Positions 34,047 to 42,005 of a DNA stretch of 43,228 nt are shown in pieces (position 1 is the first letter of the stretch; the number at the start of each line of letters is the position of its first letter). A program made the translations under genes and the position numbers. Source of the DNA: Verrucomicrobiales bacterium (GTDB taxonomy: Bacteria; Verrucomicrobiota; Verrucomicrobiia; Verrucomicrobiales; DEV007); NCBI GenBank assembly GCA_028047635.1, contig JAOFXR010000026.1, positions 1 to 43,228 on the forward strand. Direction: 5' to 3'. Below the pieces are notes generated by a model. That model saw only the letters and a program-made list of their open reading frames with translations. It did no database searches and had not been told where the DNA came from.

Positions 34047-34733
34047 ATGAAGCCGACCACAACACTCGCCGAAACCCGCACGCCGGACGGATCCAAATTC
34101 TCTCTCCATGAGCATGATGGGGATTTCTTCCTGAAGCTCAACGGGGATCAGCTCATGAGCAGCACCTGGACGCTTTCGGAGCGATTACTAGCGGATCACG
34201 CCTGCCCTCATGGAGCCGCGGCTGATAGCGCACGGGTTCTGATCGGTGGGATGGGACTCGGTTACAGTTTGAAGCGCGCCCTCGAATTGGTCGGTGATGA
34301 GGGCGAAGTCGTAGTCGCTGAACTGTTGCCGGAGGTGGTGCAGTGGAATCGCGATTTTCTTTTCGAAGAGAATGGAAAGCTCATGGATGATCCCCGAACC
34401 ACCATGTTCATCGGAGATGTCTACGATGCGATTCGCGAGGCAGCAGATGGAAAGCGAAAGAAATTCGATGCGATTTTGCTCGATACTGACAATGGCCCCA
34501 CTTCACTCGTTCAGCCTCAGAACAAGCGCATGTATGGGAAAAAGGGAATGGCGATGATCCGCGATTCACTTGCCCCGGGTGGGCGTGTCGCATTCTGGGC
34601 AGCCGCCGAAGAGCCGGGTTTCGAGAAGCGTCTTCAGAAGGATGGTTTTGCGAAAACCGAACGCCATGTCATCAAGGCTCACGAGCGTGCCAAAAAGTCC
34701 ATTCACCGCGTCTACGTCGGGCAGAGAGGGTAG
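34047..34733 (+). CDS. Spermidine synthase-like methyltransferase-fold protein
   Basis: A 228-aa cytoplasmic protein with a Rossmann methyltransferase fold. The SAM/dcSAM loop is VLIGGMGLGYSLKRAL, followed by the acidic strand end VVVAELLPEVVQWN, then FIGDVYDAI, AILLDTDNGP, and SLAPGGRVAFWAAAEE. Motif order and DTDNGP resemble the spermine/spermidine synthase family, but substrate residues are not identifiable and it may be a methyltransferase or aminopropyltransferase of unknown specificity. It lies 23 bp downstream of the SGNH gene and may be co-transcribed. Confidence 0.8.
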   Translation: MKPTTTLAETRTPDGSKFSLHEHDGDFFLKLNGDQLMSSTWTLSERLLADHACPHGAAADSARVLIGGMGLGYSLKRALELVGDEGEVVVAELLPEVVQWNRDFLFEENGKLMDDPRTTMFIGDVYDAIREAADGKRKKFDAILLDTDNGPTSLVQPQNKRMYGKKGMAMIRDSLAPGGRVAFWAAAEEPGFEKRLQKDGFAKTERHVIKAHERAKKSIHRVYVGQRG

Positions 34734-34768
34734 GCTTGCCTTTTTCGAGCAAGACTCTTAATCCGTGG

Positions 34769-34774
34769 TAGTCT
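34769..34774 (+). promoter_or_regulatory. Candidate -10 element (TAGTCT) of near-leaderless transcript
   Basis: Identical TAGTCT hexamer, 7 bp before ATG 34782 and with similar flanking sequence to the site at 32679. No Shine-Dalgarno. Promoter identity is a guess from two matching sites. Confidence 0.35.
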
Positions 34775-34781
34775 CATCGCC

Positions 34782-34976
34782 ATGAAGCTGTTTCAAAACC
34801 AGCTCTGGAAACAGGGCGAGGATCTCTATCGTATTGTTGTGCTCGAGCGTCTCGTCGTCGAGTATAAGCGCATCGATCCGCTTGATCCTGAATTGGACAC
34901 ACACCACCGCGTTACGAAGAAAGAGTTCTGTCGTCTTATCAAAGGAGCGACGGAAGTGGTGGGTGGCGACTTGTAG
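34782..34976 (+). CDS. Small hypothetical protein (64 aa)
   Basis: Starts MKLFQNQLWKQGEDLYRIVVLERLVVEYKRIDP (shown in pieces here: MKLFQNQLW, then YRIVVLERLVVEYKRI, then TKKEFCRLIKGATE). It has a strand-rich N-terminal half with alternating hydrophobics, then a short helix. There is no signal peptide or cysteine pair. Not recognised. The real-gene case rests on its own start context (TAGTCT 7 bp upstream), a stop 1 bp from the convergent esterase stop, and no larger competing frame. Function unknown. Confidence 0.6.
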   Translation: MKLFQNQLWKQGEDLYRIVVLERLVVEYKRIDPLDPELDTHHRVTKKEFCRLIKGATEVVGGDL

Positions 34977-34977
34977 G

Positions 34978-35904
34978 CTACGGCTTAAGCGTTTCGATAA
35001 AAAACGTTCTCACGGTGTTTCTGACTTCGATGGTCTGAAACCCTTTTCCTCCGTGTCCTGCGCCTTCGACGATCACCAATTCTGATTTCGCGCCCGCTTT
35101 TTGCAGCGCTTCGTGAAAAGTGGTGCTTTGTACCAGTGGCACTCCCGGGTCCTCACTTCCGTGCATGATGAGAAACGGCGCCGCCTCTTTCGAAACATGG
35201 AAGAGTGCGCTGGCGTCTTTCGCGAGATCGGGAACTTCGCGAACGGTCGCTCCGAGAAGTTTCGCCCCGTTCGAATTGGCCACCTGCTCGGCGGTTCTGG
35301 TTTCGCTGACGTTGTTGGGTGGCATCGTGAGGAGATTAGTAGGGCCAAACCAATCGCAGACTGCCTGGAGTTGAGTGCTCACTTCGCTTTCTTCGCCCGG
35401 CTTTCTCGTTCCCATTAAGGCAACAAGGTGTCCGCCGGCCGAACTTCCCCATGCCCCGATTCTCGAGCCGTCGATTCCATAGTTTGCGCCTTCGGTTCTG
35501 AGCCATTTTACGGCGGCGTAGCAGTCGTCGATTTGCCCGGGCCATTCCGCTTTGTCGACGAGTCTATAACCGACGCTCGCGACGGCGAAACCGTTTTGCG
35601 CGAGAAACGAGGCCATGCATTTGTCTTTGGATCCGTTGAGCCATCCACCTCCGTGAATCCAGATTACGGCGGGCATAGGACTGGATGGTTTTTCCTCGGA
35701 AAGATAGAGATCGAGCTTTAAATCGATACTGTCATGGGTAGCAAAGACGAGATTTTTCTCCACTTTCACTCCTTTAGGAATTGGCTGGGCCTTTTTCTTC
35801 GTTTGGGCAAAGGCAACAGGGTTCAGTGTCAGAGTCAACAGGGTTAAGCCAATGACCCAATAGGGTTGAGTTCGGGAGTAAACAGGGTTGAGGCGCATTT
35901 TCAT
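34978..35904 (-). CDS. Secreted alpha/beta-hydrolase (esterase/lipase, BD-FAE-like)
   Basis: Secreted esterase of 308 aa. The oxyanion motif is HGGGW (84-88), the nucleophile elbow GSSAGG has S155, and the other triad residues are D252 (MHGSEDPG) and H284 (GAGHGG). This pattern fits hormone-sensitive-lipase/feruloyl-acetyl-esterase relatives that deacetylate or deferuloylate glycans. The signal peptide region (residues about 15-33) is encoded by the 22-bp repeat copy B, an unusual origin. The stop is 1 bp beyond the stop of the convergent small gene. It is divergent from the sulfatase. Confidence 0.93.
   Translation of the reverse strand: MKMRLNPVYSRTQPYWVIGLTLLTLTLNPVAFAQTKKKAQPIPKGVKVEKNLVFATHDSIDLKLDLYLSEEKPSSPMPAVIWIHGGGWLNGSKDKCMASFLAQNGFAVASVGYRLVDKAEWPGQIDDCYAAVKWLRTEGANYGIDGSRIGAWGSSAGGHLVALMGTRKPGEESEVSTQLQAVCDWFGPTNLLTMPPNNVSETRTAEQVANSNGAKLLGATVREVPDLAKDASALFHVSKEAAPFLIMHGSEDPGVPLVQSTTFHEALQKAGAKSELVIVEGAGHGGKGFQTIEVRNTVRTFFIETLKP
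35815..35889 (-). repeat. 22-bp-periodic repeat, copy B (esterase signal-peptide codons / sulfatase upstream region)
   Basis: Four AACAGGGTT-like cores start at 35815, 35837, 35859 and 35881 (plus-strand coordinates), exactly 22 bp apart; the third is AATAGGGTT. Read on the minus strand they form AACCCTGTT units and align to copy A upstream of acnA. They lie inside the esterase N-terminal codons, where successive units encode Leu-Asn-Pro-Val or Leu-Thr in different frames. Confidence 0.82.
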
Positions 35905-35960
35905 CGTGATGAAGTTACTTCGCGAAAGTTGCGTCGGCTACCCTTCATCGCGTATGAGTG

Positions 35961-37451
35961 ATGATGCCGAAATTGATTCTGTTTTTCCTGTGGGTGGCCA
36001 TCGTTTCACCGTGTTGGCTTTCTGCGGCAGACGAGCGCCCTAACATTCTCTTCATTTTCTGTGATGACCACGCGACTCAGGCGATTAGCGCGTATGGAGG
36101 GCCGCTCGCTAATGTAGCTCCGACGCCGAACATCGACCGGATTGCGAAGGAGGGAGTGCTTTTCAAAAAATGTTATGTCACCAATTCAATCTGCGGACCT
36201 TCGCGGGCGGTCGTCTTGACCGGGAAATATTCGCATCTCAATGGGTTTACCAAAAACTCGGATACGTTTGACGGCTCGCAACAGATCGCTCCTAAATTGT
36301 TACAAAAGGCGGGGTATTCGACGGCGATTGTTGGGAAATGGCATCTCAAATCTGAGCCAACGGGATTTGATCACTTCGAAGTTCTGAAAGGGCAGGGTGA
36401 ATACTACAACCCGCGACTTCGAACGAGCGAGGGAATCGAAGTGCACGAGGGCTATGTAACGGACATCATCACGGATCACTCGATTGATTGGCTGGAGAGC
36501 CGCGATTCTAAAAAGCCGTTTTTCCTAATGTCTCAGCACAAGGCTCCGCACGGGCGTTGGGAGCCGGCGATTCGACATCTTGAGTTTCTTGCTGATGAAG
36601 AGGTGCCTGAACCGATTACGTTGTTCGACGACTATTCCGGGCGGAGTCAGGCAGCGGCTCAGCATGCCATGGGAATCGCAGATCATATGGGCGATCATCG
36701 TCTCATGTTTCAATATTCCAGCAAACATACTCCTGAGCAAAAGGCGGCGCTTGATGCGTACTTTGTTCCACGTAATAAAGCATTTCATGAAGCCAGCCTT
36801 GAAGGAAAGGACAAGACCCGATGGCACTATCAAAGATACATTAAAAACTACCTGCGCTGCGTGAAGGCAGTCGATGAGAGTGTTGGTCGGCTCCTCGATT
36901 ACCTTGATGACAATCGTCTCTCTGAAAACACCATCGTGATCTACAGTTCGGATCAGGGATTCTATCTCGGTGAGCATGGGTGGTTTGATAAGCGCTGGAT
37001 GTATGAAGAGAGTTTCCGGACGCCTTTGCTCGTTCGTTGGCCCGGAGCGGTTGAACCGGGCTCGACGAATCAGAACGACATTGTTTCGAATTTAGATTTT
37101 GCTTCCACTTTTCTTGATGTTGCTGAGGCGCCGATTCCGGAGGATTTGCAGGGTGAGTCGCTCTTGCCGGTGTTTCGTGGGGAGACTCCTGAGAAGTGGC
37201 GGAAGACGCACTATTACCACTACTATGAATCTGGTGGACATGGCGTGCCGCTTCATTACGGGGTGACTGATGGGCGCTACAAACTGATTCGATATCCCGA
37301 GCCACATCTCAATACCTGGGAGCTGTTTGATATTGAGGGTGATCCGCTCGAACTGGAGAGTCGGTATGACGATCCGGCGCTCTCAGATGTTCAAAATGGC
37401 CTGCACTCAGAATTAAAGCGCTTGCAGAGTCTTTACGAAGTTCCTGAGTGA
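35961..37451 (+). CDS. Type I sulfatase (CxPSR, formylglycine-dependent)
   Basis: Exported sulfate ester hydrolase of 496 aa. Signal peptide residues 1-22 (MMPKLILFFLWVAIVSPCWLS). Metal-binding FIFCDDHATQ, then the modification site SICGPSR with C78 as the formylglycine precursor, then LTGKYSHLNGF. IVGKWHLKSEPTGFDHF and IYSSDQGFYLGEHGWFDKR supply further catalytic His, Lys and Asp/Asn positions. It resembles glycan or mucin sulfatases (GlcNAc-6-sulfatase-like); specificity unproven. Start chosen at ATG 35961; GTG 35958 and ATG 35964 are alternatives. Needs the FGE at 8640. Divergent from the esterase. Confidence 0.95.
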   Translation: MMPKLILFFLWVAIVSPCWLSAADERPNILFIFCDDHATQAISAYGGPLANVAPTPNIDRIAKEGVLFKKCYVTNSICGPSRAVVLTGKYSHLNGFTKNSDTFDGSQQIAPKLLQKAGYSTAIVGKWHLKSEPTGFDHFEVLKGQGEYYNPRLRTSEGIEVHEGYVTDIITDHSIDWLESRDSKKPFFLMSQHKAPHGRWEPAIRHLEFLADEEVPEPITLFDDYSGRSQAAAQHAMGIADHMGDHRLMFQYSSKHTPEQKAALDAYFVPRNKAFHEASLEGKDKTRWHYQRYIKNYLRCVKAVDESVGRLLDYLDDNRLSENTIVIYSSDQGFYLGEHGWFDKRWMYEESFRTPLLVRWPGAVEPGSTNQNDIVSNLDFASTFLDVAEAPIPEDLQGESLLPVFRGETPEKWRKTHYYHYYESGGHGVPLHYGVTDGRYKLIRYPEPHLNTWELFDIEGDPLELESRYDDPALSDVQNGLHSELKRLQSLYEVPE

Positions 37452-37516
37452 GTTACTTGCGCAATTGCGGGGGATTGTGACTGGACCAATGGGGGGGCAT
37501 TCGTTGTCATTGTCTT

Positions 37517-38857
37517 ATGACAACCAGGCGTAATTTGCTCAAAGGTGGTGCGGCAGCATCGGTGCTTGCAGCGGCCCCCGCGATTGTTCGCGGACAGAAT
37601 TTAAATTCGAAACTTCAGCTGGCTTCGATTGGCTCGGATGGAAAAGGTTTCAGCGATATCAAAGCGATGTCGACTCACTCTTATCAGAAGTATGTCGCTT
37701 TCTGTGACGTCGATACGAATCGGACTCTGAATGTGAAAAAGCTCAGTCCGGAGACGCCGCTTTATCAGGACTTTCGTGAAATGTTCGAAAAGGTGGGCGA
37801 TCAAATTGATGCGGTTACCGTTTCGACTCCTGATCATATGCACGCTTATTGCGCGATTAGTGCGATGAAATTGGGCAAGCATGTTTATTGCCAGAAACCG
37901 ATGACTCACAATGTGTGGGAAAATCGTGAGATGATGAAAGTGGCCAAAGAGACGGGTGTGATTACCCGTCTCGGTAACCAGATTCACTCTCATAAGTTTT
38001 ACCGTACAGCGGTGCAAATTGCGCAGTCAGGTCGCATTGGGAAAATCAAAGAAGTGAGAAGTTGGGTGCCGACTCCCGGTCACGGGCGCAGCGGCCACCT
38101 CAATCGTCCTAAAGTGGTAGATCCCGTTCCGGATAACCTAAATTGGGACAGCTGGATTGGCGTGGCTCCGATGCGTCCATATAGCGCAGAGCACCGTTGC
38201 TACCATCCCTGGGGCTGGCGTGACTGGCAGGATTTCGGAAGTGGCGCGATCGGTGATTTCGGATGTCACATTTTGGATCCGGTATTCACTGCGTTGAAAA
38301 TCATGGGGCCGACCGACGATTATTTTGCAGAGCATTCAGGAATGAATGATGAAGTTTGGCCTGCGCAAACGACTTACAGTTTCACCGTTCCGGGAACGGA
38401 TTTCACCGCTGGAGATCGCCTTAAGATTACTTGGTATGATGGCGGTCGAGCGGCTCCGACCAAAGGGTCTCATTTGTCAGCACGTGAAGCCCTGCCGAGT
38501 TCGGGTTCGATGTTGATCGGCGAAGAAGGTACCTTGGTGATTCCTCATGTTGCTGCTCCCAAAATCTATGTCGAGGGTGGCAAGCTGCTTGAGGACTATG
38601 AAATGGCAGATGATAAGGATCACTACCACGGTTGGATCGATGGTTGTATTCTTGAAGAGCAGCCAACCGATAGCTTTGATTACGGTGGCCGTTTAACCGA
38701 GACGATTCTTCTCGCGAACGTTGCGCTCAGGTTCCCGAAAGAGAAGTTGAAGTGGGACGCTGAAAAGATGGAGTTCACCAACAAGCCTGAGGCGAATCAA
38801 TTTCTCACTCGTGATTATCGTGACGGGTGGGATTTGAAGAAGCTGATTAAGGGGTAG
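37517..38857 (+). CDS. Tat-exported Gfo/Idh/MocA family oxidoreductase
   Basis: NAD(P)-dependent sugar dehydrogenase-like protein of 446 aa. The twin-arginine leader is TTRRNLLKGGAAASVLAAAP with the RRNLL box. A Rossmann domain follows (QLASIGSDGKG, DAVTVSTPDHMHAYCAISAM), with the family motif HVYCQKPMTHNVWENREM and GNQIHSHKF. C-terminal alpha/beta domain from about 150 has GSGAIGDFGCHILDPVF. Such Tat-dependent members are widespread in Planctomycetes and Verrucomicrobia beside DUF1080 and sulfatase genes. Substrate is unknown. Followed by a strong terminator. Confidence 0.95.
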   Translation: MTTRRNLLKGGAAASVLAAAPAIVRGQNLNSKLQLASIGSDGKGFSDIKAMSTHSYQKYVAFCDVDTNRTLNVKKLSPETPLYQDFREMFEKVGDQIDAVTVSTPDHMHAYCAISAMKLGKHVYCQKPMTHNVWENREMMKVAKETGVITRLGNQIHSHKFYRTAVQIAQSGRIGKIKEVRSWVPTPGHGRSGHLNRPKVVDPVPDNLNWDSWIGVAPMRPYSAEHRCYHPWGWRDWQDFGSGAIGDFGCHILDPVFTALKIMGPTDDYFAEHSGMNDEVWPAQTTYSFTVPGTDFTAGDRLKITWYDGGRAAPTKGSHLSAREALPSSGSMLIGEEGTLVIPHVAAPKIYVEGGKLLEDYEMADDKDHYHGWIDGCILEEQPTDSFDYGGRLTETILLANVALRFPKEKLKWDAEKMEFTNKPEANQFLTRDYRDGWDLKKLIKG

Positions 38858-38875
38858 GATAGAATTAAGAGCGTA

Positions 38876-38913
38876 AAAAAGCCGAATCCCCAAGTCGGGC
38901 GATTCGGCTTTTT
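38876..38913 (+). terminator. Intrinsic terminator after Gfo/Idh/MocA gene
   Basis: Long stem AAAAAGCCGAATC/GATTCGGCTTTTT with an inner CCC/GGG, A-run on the left and T-run on the right. It lies between convergent genes (stop 38857; minus-strand stop 38943) and can act in both directions. Confidence 0.92.
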
Positions 38914-38942
38914 AATAGTTTTTTCCGGAGCTGCCGTTTGGA

Positions 38943-39551
38943 CTACCAAGTTTTGATATTGTCTTTGGCTTCGTTTTCTTGCCTATCCTTGCCCGCGCTC
39001 CAAATGAGGATTGCCTCAGGAAGGACAGTGGCACCGGTAGACTCGTCCCAACTTGGCTTCTCTACTCGATTATTGTAATCGAGGTCCATGCGCACGTAAT
39101 AAAACTTGGAGTATGGATCATAGAGTTCGCCGCCACCATCTTCGCCAAGAGTGATTCCTTTTCGCCAAGGTCCGTCAGTGTCTTCTCCACCTGATGGAGC
39201 TCTTTTAGCCTGTTTTCCGCTGTAGAAGGCGATTTTACGAGGATTTAATGTTTCGCCGACGTCGTTGTCTGCTCCAAGAATGATGTCCATGAGAGCTGAA
39301 TCGGTTCTGAGCTCTGCCTGTTCGTCAGCGCCTACTTCGGCAGGATACTTGCGATACTCGGTGAAGTAAGCGGAAATAGCGTTCTTCAGATTGTAACAGG
39401 TGTTTTCCGCGTGTGTCCGCTCGGCTCTGCGCAACGCACCAGTCGTCGCCGGGAACATAAGTCCGGCAAGGATGCCGATGATAGCGATAACAACTAGCAA
39501 CTCGAGGAGAGTGAAGCCTGAAATACGGTGGGTAAAGGGTGATTTTCTCAT
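38943..39551 (-). CDS. Type II secretion/type IV pilus pseudopilin (GspG-like)
   Basis: Prepilin of 202 aa with a class III-type leader: MRKSPFTHRISG followed by FTLLELLVVIAIIGILAG. Cleavage is expected between G12 and F13, and E17 is the conserved Glu+5. Hydrophobic helix to about residue 35, then ALRRAERTHAENTCYNLKNAISAYFTEYRKYPA, typical of major pseudopilins, and a C-terminal tail with acidic loops. ATG 39551 chosen; MPPI start at 39563 would give a 16-residue leader. It stands alone here, so the secretion or pilus machinery lies elsewhere. The 39564-39734 divergent gap (171 bp) should hold its promoter and that of RNase R. Confidence 0.9.
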   Translation of the reverse strand: MRKSPFTHRISGFTLLELLVVIAIIGILAGLMFPATTGALRRAERTHAENTCYNLKNAISAYFTEYRKYPAEVGADEQAELRTDSALMDIILGADNDVGETLNPRKIAFYSGKQAKRAPSGGEDTDGPWRKGITLGEDGGGELYDPYSKFYYVRMDLDYNNRVEKPSWDESTGATVLPEAILIWSAGKDRQENEAKDNIKTW

Positions 39552-39734
39552 AATTGGAGGCATGTTTAACGCAGTGGGAAGTCGGTGACGAGATTTTTTT
39601 TGAAATCGCTCACTTTTTGCGCTGCAATACTATGTAAACACATGAGGGTGTTCTTCGTCCAGCTTTTTTGTCAGTTTTGGAGCAACCTTTTGACCGGACC
39701 TGTTTCGAGCTGAGGCTCGGGATTTCTCTTTGTT

Positions 39735-42005
39735 TTGAAAAAAGATCTCATTCAATCGATTCAGCAACTGGTGTGTTCACCGGAATATCAACCCCTGAGT
39801 AAATCGGAGATAGCGAGAGAGCTTAGGGTCTCCACGGAACATCGGGCGGTTTTTCGCGAGGCTTTGAATGACTTGATTGCCTCTGGAAATCTTGAGAAAG
39901 GGAAGAAGGCACGTTTTCGTGTTCCTGCGAAAGACGCTCAGCGTTCAGTGCTGAGAGGGCGTATTGAGTTTTCGCGTGACCGAAAGAAGAAAAGTGCGTT
40001 TTTCATACCCGATGATCTAGCGGCTCATGAGATGTTCCGAAGCATGGAGCGACCGCGAGTGTTCGTTCCCGGACGCTTCACATCGACCGCGTTGGATGGG
40101 GATATAGTTGAAGTGCGAATTCAACAGAGTGACCCGAGGCGCGGGCGAGAGCAACTGAATCGTCAGGGGCGAAGATCCCGGCAGCATGACGATGATTTTA
40201 TCGGTCGTGTCGTGGGGATTTGTGAACGGAAAAGAACGACGATCGTTGGTAAATTTTACTCTCAAAGCAGTCGGGCGACGGTCGTTCCGGATGATGGGCG
40301 TCTTCCCGCTTCCTTTCAATTGCGGGACGTTCTACCGGGGGTAGAGAAAGGCGATGTGGTCATCGCAGAGTTCGTGGAATGGAGTGATCTGCGTTCAATT
40401 CCGGTGGCAACCCTGATCCGTGTCCTCGGGCCGGAAGATGCTCCTGGGGTGGATATGTTGTCTATCATTCATCGATATGGACTTCCTGTGGAGTTTCCGG
40501 ACCCCGTGCTCCATGAAGCGGAGATGGTCGATGAAGTGGTCAGTGACGAGGCGCTTGAGCGTCGTGAAGATTGGCGCGACCGCGAGGTCTTCACGATCGA
40601 TCCAGCGGATGCCAAGGATTTTGACGATGCCATCTGCGTCACCGAAGCTGCTGATGGTGGCTGGGAGCTGGCAGTTCATATCGCGGATGTTGCTCACTAC
40701 GTGAAACCGAAAACAGCTCTCGATGGAGAGGCTCGAAAGCGGGGGAACAGTGTTTATCTTGCCGACCGGGTGATTCCCATGTTGCCCGAGAAATTGAGCA
40801 ATGGCGTATGCAGTCTTAAACCGGGCGTTGAGCGATTGACGCATGCGGCGATTTTGGAGTTCGATTCCAAGGGAAAAGTGCTCAGCTCTCGTTTCGCTTC
40901 GGCGGTAATAAAGAGTCAGCGGAGGTATGCCTACGAAGAGGCGTTTGAGTTGATGCAGTGGGAGAATACCAAGGTGAATGAGATTGGGGACGAAAAAGAG
41001 CAGAAGCTGGTAAAGCATCTCAAGAGAGCATGGCATCTCGCCTCGACGCTTCGAAAAAGACGTATTGCGGGGGGATCGTTGGATCTCGACTTTCCTGAAG
41101 TGAGAGTGATTCTGGATGAGAAGGGGCGTGCCGTGGGCGTGGCGAAAAGCATTTACGATGAAAGTCATCAGCTGATTGAGGAATTTATGCTGGCGGCGAA
41201 CGAGGCGGTCGCGACTGAGATTAAGAACGCTCAAGTATCGTCAATTTATCGGGTTCATGAGGACCCGGACCTAACTAAGTTGCAGGAATTTGCAGAGCTG
41301 GCGCGGAGCTTCGGGCATCAAGTGGGAGATGTGACGCACCGACCGGAGTTGCAGAAGCTGCTTTCGAATATTCGAGGCAAAGTCGAGGAGCCCGGTGTGA
41401 AACTCGCGCTGTTGAAAAGCTTGAGGAGAGCTGAGTATTCGGTCGAGCCAGCGGGGCACTACGGCCTTTCAAAAGTGAACTACACGCATTTCACCAGCCC
41501 GATTCGACGGTATGCCGATCTGGTCGTTCACCGCGTCTTGAAGCGGATTCTTTCGTATCGGAACGAACCGACAGCGCCGGATCACCCGGATTCAGTGCCT
41601 CCACTCGCGGGTATGGTCGACACGGCAAAGCATATTTCCCGCACCGAAAGGATCGCAGCCGACGCAGAGATGGAGACGAAGAAACTAAAACTTCTTGAGT
41701 ATTTGGAGCTTGTATTAAGCAAGGACGAGGACGCCACTTTTGAAGCCACGATTCACGAAGTTCGTCCCATTGGAGTATTCTGCGAACTGGATGACCTCAT
41801 GATCAAAGGAATGATTCGCCGCGATGACCTGCCGTCGCATGACGAGTATTTTTTCGACAGGGGACGCGACGAATTCAGAAGTCGTGTGAGTAGTCCGCGT
41901 CTCGCGGCGGGAACTCGTCTTTTAGTGCGAGTTCACCGGGTGGATCGAAGTCGTGGCTTTGTTGATTTCCTTCCGGTGGCTGAAGCGCCGGAGCACCAGA
42001 GGTGA
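39735..42005 (+). CDS. rnr: Ribonuclease R
   Basis: 3'-5' exoribonuclease degrading structured RNA; cytoplasmic. It is 756 aa. N-terminal winged-helix region (residues 1-68, SKSEIARELRVSTEHRAVFREAL), cold-shock/OB domains, RNB domain with the metal-binding FTIDPADAKDFDDAI (about 286-300), and C-terminal S1 domain (about 664-748, FEATIHEVRPIGVFCELDD). Start is TTG 39735; no in-frame ATG is close. Its stop abuts the end of the convergent broken gene with no gap. Confidence 0.96.
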   Translation: MKKDLIQSIQQLVCSPEYQPLSKSEIARELRVSTEHRAVFREALNDLIASGNLEKGKKARFRVPAKDAQRSVLRGRIEFSRDRKKKSAFFIPDDLAAHEMFRSMERPRVFVPGRFTSTALDGDIVEVRIQQSDPRRGREQLNRQGRRSRQHDDDFIGRVVGICERKRTTIVGKFYSQSSRATVVPDDGRLPASFQLRDVLPGVEKGDVVIAEFVEWSDLRSIPVATLIRVLGPEDAPGVDMLSIIHRYGLPVEFPDPVLHEAEMVDEVVSDEALERREDWRDREVFTIDPADAKDFDDAICVTEAADGGWELAVHIADVAHYVKPKTALDGEARKRGNSVYLADRVIPMLPEKLSNGVCSLKPGVERLTHAAILEFDSKGKVLSSRFASAVIKSQRRYAYEEAFELMQWENTKVNEIGDEKEQKLVKHLKRAWHLASTLRKRRIAGGSLDLDFPEVRVILDEKGRAVGVAKSIYDESHQLIEEFMLAANEAVATEIKNAQVSSIYRVHEDPDLTKLQEFAELARSFGHQVGDVTHRPELQKLLSNIRGKVEEPGVKLALLKSLRRAEYSVEPAGHYGLSKVNYTHFTSPIRRYADLVVHRVLKRILSYRNEPTAPDHPDSVPPLAGMVDTAKHISRTERIAADAEMETKKLKLLEYLELVLSKDEDATFEATIHEVRPIGVFCELDDLMIKGMIRRDDLPSHDEYFFDRGRDEFRSRVSSPRLAAGTRLLVRVHRVDRSRGFVDFLPVAEAPEHQR

